From: Cheiracanthium punctorium
Taxonomy: Eukaryota; Arthropoda; Arachnida; Araneae; Cheiracanthiidae
DNA length: 64,000 bases
Assembly: GCA_038373885.1 (NCBI GenBank)
Contig: JAWZYV010000102.1
Span: 1-64,000 of the forward strand
Direction: 5' to 3'
Position numbers and translations under genes: made by a program. How positions within the stretch are numbered: the stretch's first letter is position 1; each line of letters begins with the position of its first letter. The notes under the pieces were generated by a model. It saw only the letters and a program-made list of their open reading frames with translations, was not told the DNA's origin and ran no database searches. Of this stretch, positions 57,086 to 64,000 are shown one piece after another.

Positions 57086-59328
57086 GGGTCATTCCACGTC
57101 AGATCAAACAGTGCAGTTCACCACACCAACTCAGATTTTTCTCAAATTTTATATAGATGACTTTTAGGCTAAGACATCAACAAATCTCAATTTTGAAGGT
57201 ACTACGATAATTAATTACCGAAAAATTTATTATGCAAATTTTTAAGGTTTCTACAAGATGCGCCAACTTTTTTCTCAATTCCTTAAATAACTCCTTACCT
57301 GTAAAAGTTACTGAAGTGAAAATTTGTTTCTAGGAGTAACTTTTTTCGCTGATTACAAAAATGTTATCGAAATTTGCATATCTTCTATAGTTTATGCATG
57401 AGTACTGTATTTGTTAAAAAACAGCATGAATTTTTTTTCGGCATGTCTGATCACAGACACATGTTTTAAATTTTTATATGTTGTTAAGATGGAATAATCC
57501 TACATCCCAAAATAATTTCATCTTGGCTTTCTGCTCAGGAGCAGAGAAAAAAAATTGTATGTATGTAAGAATATATGAGGATTTTTATGTGCAACATTTA
57601 TACTGAAGATGAGAAAATTCAGAAGCATTAGTCAATTTTCCTATGTCTTTTAAATTGATATCAGATGCTTAACTACTACTCCAGGTATTTGCAAAAACTA
57701 GAAAATATATAAAAGTGCTTGCATCGGAAAACGTAAAACAAACAAACAACAAAAAATGCATATAAAACAATGTTAAATTAAAAAGAATTCTAAAGTTAAA
57801 ATTTAGAATTATTTTTAATTTAACCCTGTTTTTTGGCAGTCATTCATCAGCCAATAAATTTTTGGAATTCTGTATGATATAGAACTCAAAAGAAAGAACA
57901 ATGTTTAATAAGGCACATATATGTATATATATATTAGGTCTACCGGAAAGATCTATCCGTTTTCTGTATGTCAATATATTTTTCCTAGCCAAAACTACTG
58001 AAGCTAATAACACGAAATTTAGCACGAGTGGGATTTTATAGCGTAGGTGCTAGACTAGAGAGTATTTTCCAAAATTAGTAATTTATGGAGGATAAAGGCC
58101 CAAAATGTTGTTTTCACATATTCTGCAGGATCTGAAAGAAGAAAAGAGATATCGATATAATTCTTGCTCTAAAATATACAACATTCAAGAATGCCTAAAA
58201 ATCTATTTCAGAACATTTCGAATATAATCCTTCTAGGGGGGTAGACGTAAAAGTTTGCCGTGAATAACTGGTTACATGACATTTATTCTGCAATATATCA
58301 CCAAATGTGCAATTTGTCAATGTGCCTGACATTGCTATGCTACTTGTTATAACAATAAAAATTTAATACAGTGTACAGTAAAACCTATTTCAAATTGCTG
58401 TATCCATCCACAAAACTAGCCAAAGCACAAAATTGTTCACGTTCTGTTAAAGGTAAATAAGTGCTGTAACTTAGAGGAATGCAATTCTTTCAATAAACAT
58501 TGTTCCTCCTACTGATTTGAATGTCATACAGAATTCCAAAGATTTATTGGCTTATGGATGACTGCCAAAAACCAACAGGGTTAAATTAAAAGTAATTCAA
58601 AATTTTAACTTTAGAATTCTTTTTTATTTAACACTGTGTGTGACATGCATTTTTTGCTGTTTGTTTCTTTTATGTTTTCCGATGCAAGCACTTTTATGTA
58701 TTTTCTTTTTTTCGCAAATTCCTGGAGTAGTAGTTAAATTTCTGATATCAATTTAAAAGACATAATAAAATTGACTAACGCTTCTGTATTTTCTCATCTT
58801 CAGTATAAATGTTGCATATGAAAATCCTCATATATAGGTATATACATACAATTTTTTTTTCTCTGCTCCTGAGCAGAAAGCCAAGATGAAATTTTTTTGG
58901 GATGTAGGGTTATTCCATCTTAACAACACATAAAAATTTAAAACGTGTCTGTGATCAGACATGCCGAAAAAAATTCATAATGTTTTTTAGCAAATGCAGT
59001 ACTCATGCATAAACTATAGAAGATACGCAAATTTCGATAACATTTTTGTAGTCAGCGAAAAAAGTTACTCCTAGAAACAAATTTTCACTTCAGTAACTTT
59101 TACAGGTAAGGAGTTATTTAAGGAATTGAGAAAAAAGTTGGCGCATCTTGCAAGAAACCTTAAAAATTTGCATAATTAATTTCTCGGTAATTAACTATTG
59201 TAGAAACTTCAAAATTGAGATTTGTTGATATCTTAGCCCATAAATCCTCTATATAAAATTTGAGGAAAATCTAAGTTGGTGTGGTGAACTTTCTCAAGTT
59301 TTGTATTAGATTTGACGTGGAATGACCC
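57086..59328. mobile_element. 2.24-kb foldback transposon with ~820-bp arms
   Basis: Ends GGGTCATTCCACGTCAGATC and, read inward from the right, GGGTCATTCCACGTCAAATC. Inverted arms run from 57086 to about 57910 and from about 58492 to 59328 with high identity and scattered small indels. Flanked by TGTT on both sides (57082-57085, 59329-59332), a possible 4-bp duplication. The ~580-bp centre contains a mariner-like 5' end (TTAGGTCTACCGGAAAGA) at 57937. No transposase. The superfamily is not determinable from these ends. Confidence 0.85.
57936..58060 (+). mobile_element. mariner-like terminal fragment inside the foldback centre
   Basis: ATATTAGGTCTACCGGAAAG and CTATCCGTTTTCTGTATGTC resemble the 5' end and leader of mariner-type elements. 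No transposase or 3' end was found, so this is a short remnant or mimicry. Confidence 0.35.
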
Positions 59329-59499
59329 TGTTTCAAAGCCAGAGGAAAACAATTCTGAAACGTTGTAATGTTGTGTAATCCTATTATTTAAGATATTAAT
59401 AATACTTGTATAGATAGTGAAATTTAATGGTGAAAAATTTCAATGTATGGTTTATGTCACATATAAGCAATTGTAAGTTTAAAACTGTGATATAATACA

Positions 59500-59545
59500 T
59501 AAATCTACTGGATTTTCTACTCTAGTTGTTGGCAGGTATACAACT
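59500..59545 (-). mobile_element. TIR-like end pairing with about 55131
   Basis: Read on the - strand, TATACCTGCCAACAACTAGA with GTAGAAAATCCAGTAGA nearby resembles CATACCTGCCAGCTCTACTGGATTTTGATGG at 55128-55158. These may be the two ends of a 4.4-kb element that later received the foldback transposon. The similarity is short. Confidence 0.35.
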
Positions 59546-60175
59546 AGTCAGCTTTCCCTTCCTCCCTGTCCCATTTATTAGGAGAGAAAAATAAATGAGA
59601 TGGCATTCAGCAGATTTTTAATGGGAACATTTATGGCCTAAATTTTTGAAGTATCTATGTATTTTTGTTAGTGTGTAAACTGCAACTTTTTAAAGTTACA
59701 GGATGATAGATTTTATTGTCTGATGTAAGAGAAAAGTTGAAATTACTTTTAACATTTTGAATATATTTTTCTTGAGCTATGCCATATTCTGTGTTCTTGG
59801 GCTATTTTATAATGAATTGTGGTAAATCTATGGAAGCTTGAAATATTTAATGATATTCTGGAATTTTATGAGACAGTTCATGGAAAATCAGGTAATTCCC
59901 CCCCCCCCCCAAGAAATTACATTGCATTCACTTTCAAAATAATAGAGTAAAATTGTTTTTTAAAGCTAGGATTTTGTCTTGACTGTAGATTTTGTAAAAT
60001 TGCTTAAGATCATCCTTTAAATAATGATAACCTCTGTTTCATAATTGAATGTTCTGCATCTAAAATTGCACATAAATGTTTATGAATTTTAATTTATAAA
60101 GATAATAAAAATTGTAATTTAAATAAAAATATTTTAATAAATAATTATAACATATATATTGTTGATATAAAATAA
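59546..60175. other. AT-rich DNA, nothing recognised
   Basis: A poly-C run is at 59899-59910. No other structure. Confidence 0.4.
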
Positions 60176-60178
60176 TTG

Positions 60179-60224
<46 letters not shown>
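60179..60224 (+). repeat. (AT)n microsatellite
   Basis: About 23 uninterrupted AT units. The neighbouring - strand frame (60060-60311) is its artefact, with a run of alternating Tyr/Ile. Confidence 0.95.
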
Positions 60225-60226
<2 letters not shown>

Positions 60227-61013
60227 AAAATGGGCACCGCATGAACTTTGCTCGCATGAAGTCGAAATTACGTTCACGCACTTTTCCTTTTTCATATTTG
60301 TGTATTCTCATCCCTGATAGTTAAATTATAATTTTACTCTGAGCACAAGACTTTTTTAATCAGTAAAATTTATTTTTAATATCAAACAAAATAAAACTTA
60401 AAAAAGAAACTCATAATGCACAAAATTTATAAATAAAACTCCAAATTGTTTTATGAATATATGATTGACAACACACATTGTTATGAATCAGAGTGAATTC
60501 GACATCAAAAGATCGCTATCATAAAAGACGTTTTTATTTATTTATTTTTATTTTTTCATCATGAAGTACATGAAGTACAAAATCATGAAGTACACAAATT
60601 GAATGCATTATCGCATGTGTAATAATATTATTCTATGCTAGTTGTAAAATTAATCTTAATCCAAGAAATGAAACGATTACAAAAATGTCTCAAATTCGTT
60701 TTCCTAAGTCGGGGCAGATCTAAGAAAAAATTAAAGCAATTAAAATGTGATTACTCTAATGTGATTACAAGGATACAATACCATTTTATCATTTTGTTAA
60801 ATTTTACTGTAAGATTTATGTGTTCGAGATCAAATTTTCTAAAAATTTTCAAATCTTTGATAAATCTTTATTATTTAGTTAAAATCAAGCATGGAGAGAC
60901 CTTAGTTATATAGTTAAAATCATTAAAAGCCAATAATTAACTTAAAAGATACAATAGCTGCTTATGAGACCGCAATAGAACCTTTACCTAACAATAATAA
61001 AAACGAATTATGA
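60225..61013. other. AT-rich DNA before the Penelope-like element
   Basis: A frame at 60635-60913 has a basic first third (KRLQKCLKFVFLSRGRSKKK) and could be upstream decayed retroelement coding, but I cannot support it by motif. Confidence 0.3.
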
Positions 61014-61610
61014 CTCTTCACTCAAAAAGAACTAATTAAATTAAAAAAGAAAGATAAGAGGGATAAGGAAGATAAAAAATGTTTAAAAGCACTGAAAGAT
61101 AACCCAGAAATAACTTGCCTCAACTCAGATAAAACAGGAAAAATCATTTTAGATAAGGAAGATAACATAACCAAAATGCTTGAAACTATCAATAAACGGG
61201 ATTTTAATATATTAAATAAAGATCCTACCACCAAACTTAACAATATCCTAAAAGAACTTATAAATAAAGGAAGTTGGCCCAATAATAAACCACAACAATT
61301 ACATAATCCTACTGCTTTTGCTCCATGCATTTTTGGAAAATATAAAGATCACAAAAATCCCCCATCCCTCCGCCCAATAGTTAGTAAATGTGAAGGCTCT
61401 ACATACCTAATTGAAAAATATCTAAAAAACATATTACAACAACTAATACCTAACTCAAACTCATCCCTCAACTCCACAAGTGATTTTTTAAAAGAGTTAA
61501 ATAACATGCAATTCTCAAATTCTGTCAAAATGATCAGCTTCGATATTACTAATTTATATCCATCAATAGAGACCTCGGAAATGTACAATACAATAAGTAA
61601 AGCATATTAA
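61014..61610 (+). pseudogene. Penelope-like reverse transcriptase fragment
   Basis: Open from 61014 to a stop at 61608-61610. Features: NSDKTGKIILDKEDNITKML upstream of the fingers, FGKYKDHKNPPSLRPIVSKC (the 'K-HK----RPIVS' block), an alpha-helical SSLNSTSDFLKELNN, then MISFDITNLYPSI (RT motif A with catalytic Asp). The frame ends shortly after motif A; motifs B-E and YADD are missing. An internal Met (61176) is not a credible start because similarity continues upstream. Confidence 0.8.
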
Positions 61611-61787
61611 TAGAGCTCTAGAAATATGTTCCAACCAAAAACTACTAAAAGAAGAACTGCAATTTATACAGCAACTTGCACAATAAGCGAATTACCCTGA
61701 AATATTGTTTCCCACCTAATCAAAAATAGAAGAAAGAAACTAAACCTCATTAGCAATGCACAGAAAGAAAAACCCACATTCACTCAC

Positions 61788-62284
61788 CCAATCCCCTACT
61801 GTTGCGGTCTCGCTGTAAAATTCTCCAACCGTGCCCGTAAAGTGAACCTCCGTATCCCAATTAAACCCAATTGCAATATCTTTAAAAGAAGTCGGTCAGA
61901 TAAAGACAAAATAAACCCTTTAAAAAACAGCAGGTGTCTACAAAATAAATTTTATTTATAGAGAATCTAACCTTCCCGTATATTACATCAGTGTAACAAA
62001 AAGAAAAAGACAGAATTAAAGAGTACATTAACGATATAAAGTATAATAGACAAACTACTGCCCTCTCCCGCCTAGCATTAAAAGAAAATATAGATATAGA
62101 TTTCATAAATATTAAGAAAATAGCTAATTACAATAACCACAGTTATAGTTTAAAACGGGAAGCGTTGGAAATAATGACACAAGAGGGAGCCGTCAACGAC
62201 ATGACGCATGTGCAGATAGAGGAGACGTGGCTCGAGTTGATGAGGCGGGGAGCGAGCTCAGTTCCGAAGATGGCAGCGACTTAG
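61788..62284 (+). pseudogene. Penelope-like GIY-YIG endonuclease, frameshifted
   Basis: First the linker IPYCCGLAVKFSNRARKVNL, then by frameshift AGVYKINFIYRESNLPVYYI followed by SVTKRK (the 'GVY...YIG' motif, with Gly of YIG changed to Ser), then by another shift DRIKEYINDIKYNRQTTALS, carrying the family's catalytic-Arg helix ('-RI-EH--D') and 'TALS-LA', ending at TAG 62282-62284. Two frameshifts and the Gly-to-Ser change imply inactivity. Confidence 0.75.
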
Positions 62285-63180
62285 CTGCCGAAAGCGCTAA
62301 AGTGGTTCGTCTTTTTTAAACTTTTACGGAGATTTTATTGGCTTTTAATGATTTTAACTATAAAATTTTTATTAGTTTTGGAAAAATAATTGCCCCCCCC
62401 CCCCAAATAAAAACGTGAATAAATAAATAAAAGAGTGGTTTCTTTAGTGCAAAGATTTGCCATAAATATGAAAACTCACAACGAGAATTTCTGTGTAAAA
62501 AAAAATTCCAGAATTCAAATTTCTACTTTACACACAGATATCTAAAACCTAGATAATAATAATTTCAATATTTCTTAAAATAGCAAATTTTTAAAACAGA
62601 CAAAAAAGTATAAACTAACTTTTCCAAGCCACATATTGATTCTAACTGCATACAAATTCCTAAATCCATACAAACGGTTTGCAATTATGAATTTTTTAAT
62701 ATATGTGAAAAAACTTGTAAAATATAAAACAAAAATGAGGGCCGCATGCAATAGATGATAGTAACGAGTTTAGAAGGAATATACCTGCTGTAAAAAAAAA
62801 ATTCATGCTCCTAACTGTTTTCTAACAGTGTTCCTCTTTAAAAGAAAGAAATGAGATCTGATTTTTGACCGTAAATTGTCTTTTAAAGGTAGGCAGTGAT
62901 CTTAGTAGAAATAAAAACACTAAATAAAATATTAAAAATATAAGACTTAGTTTATCAGTTTGCGATTGCCAGTGTGACGTTGTCCGACTAATTACGAATA
63001 ATCAGAACTTAAGAGATATATCTGTGACGCTTCCTTTCTTACCCCTCACTACTTGAATCTCTCCGATAACCTTTGATCTGTGCGGTATCATAAAGAATTC
63101 CTCAAGGAGCTATAGATTTTCGATAATGTACAGTTCACACCAGCCTCAAAGTCTTCATAAAAAAAAGCATATCCGTAAAC
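62285..63180. other. AT-rich DNA, nothing recognised
   Basis: A poly-C run at 62392-62403 and A/T homopolymers; no supported gene. Confidence 0.4.
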
Positions 63181-63260
63181 AGTGGCGTAACTACATCTTT
63201 GTGGCCCGTAGCGAGTTCATTGCTTGGGCGCCCTTTATTACTACAAGTTATAAAACGGAG
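63181..63260 (+). mobile_element. hAT-like left terminus (single end)
   Basis: CAGTGGCGTAACTACATCTT and GGGCGCCCTTTATTAC are typical of short hAT-like MITE starts (compare CAGTAGCGTATGC at 3389). A G-run at 63425-63433 with GGAGGCTCCGGGGAGCCTG may be its far half, but no matching right terminus or duplication was found. Confidence 0.4.
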
Positions 63261-63789
63261 CTAATGCTTTTTCTCACTGATACCTTTAATTTTGATACAT
63301 ATTTTTTGTATGTTGTTTAATTTATGTACTTCAGTCGGTAACTTAAATTAATTGAATACAATTAAAATTTTTGATATATATATATTTTTCAGTAAATGTA
63401 ATGAGCTTGCAACAGTCTTGTGTTGGGGGGGGAGGCTCCGGGGAGCCTGTGATATCTTGTCCATCCTGCTATCCTGCTATTATGTCACTGTCCGTAAAAT
63501 ACCAGTGGAAACATAAGAAATTAATTAAATTATTTTTTTATAGATCATTACTTGATTAATATTAATTACGGTTTCACATTTGACTAAGACTGCTTTTATC
63601 CAAATTACCATACTGTTTTTCTCTGTACATTATGCAGTATTTACAGTGAGCGTTTTTTGTTATAGAAAGTCTACACAATGGGGGTGCCTTGTGCGGAGCA
63701 CTTTTAAAAAGCACTTACCATCACACCGTGCAACCACTCAAAATGTATTTGAGTAATAGCCATATTTCCTACTTTCGTTTTGTGAATAA

Positions 63790-63999
63790 CTAATTAGCCT
63801 TTGTGAAAAACACAAATTTAAAAGAAATTTTAGAACTTATTTTTGTGTGGCATGTGTATGTGATTCGTTTTTTACAGGGAACAAACTGCTTTTTGAATTC
63901 GCTACAGATCGCATATTTATTGTTAGGTTCCAAATAAAAATATTTTAACAGAATAGATGACTGCCCTATTCCACTGTCATCTAACGTTTCCTTATCCAT
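63790..63999 (-). CDS. possible decayed BED-type zinc-finger N terminus
   Basis: 69-residue - strand frame cut by the window end's proximity: MDKETLDDSGIG, then YFYLEPNNKYAICSEFKKQF followed by a Cys/His-bearing VPCKKRITYTCH. The YAIC..F(K)KQF pattern recalls BED zinc fingers at the start of hAT transposases, but the second Cys position is altered. Low confidence. Confidence 0.25.
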   Translation of the reverse strand: MDKETLDDSGIGQSSILLKYFYLEPNNKYAICSEFKKQFVPCKKRITYTCHTKISSKISFKFVFFTKAN

Positions 64000-64000
64000 A

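Larger units (their letters stand above)
61014..62284 (+). mobile_element. internally deleted Penelope-like retroelement (RT plus GIY-YIG)
   Basis: In order: RT N-terminal part (61014-61610), a degenerate joint, a linker (61788-61920) and a GIY-YIG-type endonuclease domain in two frames (61930-62016, 62009-62284). RT followed by C-terminal GIY-YIG is the architecture unique to EN+ Penelope-like elements. The RT core after motif A, including the catalytic YADD box, is absent, so an internal deletion is inferred. No terminal repeats were identified. Confidence 0.75.

Noticed and set aside
57937..58025. A full mariner element in the foldback centre
   Set aside because: Only the presumed 5' leader is seen; no transposase, no 3' terminus.
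60060..60311. - strand frame with a Tyr/Ile run
   Set aside because: Artefact of the (AT)n microsatellite.

Overview
The window is AT-rich animal DNA with long introns, canonical GT-AG splice sites and a very dense load of class II transposons. Protein matches (an RBBP6 orthologue, a Penelope-like element, P-like, Tc1-like and DUF4817-type transposases) point to an arthropod, and the repeat style looks chelicerate/spider-like. The species assignment is inference.

One host gene dominates. On the + strand twelve exons, in consistent phase, encode the N-terminal ~600 residues of an RBBP6/snama-type E3 ubiquitin ligase: DWNN ubiquitin-like domain (17862-18027 and 35373-35460), CCHC zinc knuckle (43176-43278), C4C4 RING finger (51086-52000), then a low-complexity Ser/Pro/Thr tail and an Arg/Asp/Tyr-rich tail. 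The start codon lies in an exon whose 5' splice acceptor is visible (about 17728), so at least one noncoding exon lies upstream. The 3' end of the gene lies beyond the window or in exons I could not see. Intron 1 alone is 17.3 kb.

Upstream (1-17.7 kb) is a transposon graveyard: a frameshifted DUF4817/mariner-type element, several short hAT-like MITEs with 8-bp target duplications, a P-element-like transposon (THAP domain plus RNase H-like transposase on the - strand) split by a nested piggyBac-like insert, a 2.3-kb TIR element carrying a 75-80-bp minisatellite and a 52-bp palindrome, and a 422-bp near-perfect foldback.

The introns carry a complete but broken 2.2-kb Tc1-like element with a further insertion inside it, at least four larger hAT-like elements (TIR TAGGGAT..) with 8-bp duplications, two pogo/Tigger-like elements and a third Tigger-like copy with a remnant DNA-binding ORF, a piggyBac-like MITE with TTAA ends, and inverted pairs of dispersed repeats (14.2-14.95 kb against 43.8-44.8 kb; 45.4 kb against 49.6 kb).

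The last 9 kb (after 54.8 kb) holds a 2.24-kb foldback transposon with ~820-bp arms, a long AT microsatellite and an internally deleted Penelope-like retroelement with RT and GIY-YIG parts. I found no tRNA, rRNA or CRISPR. Nothing here is clearly a new functional system. The most interesting items are the long hairpins, the frame-neutral repeated splice donors in the last RBBP6 exon, the transposon-borne splice donor upstream of RBBP6, and the nested insertion that rejoins a transposase frame when removed.
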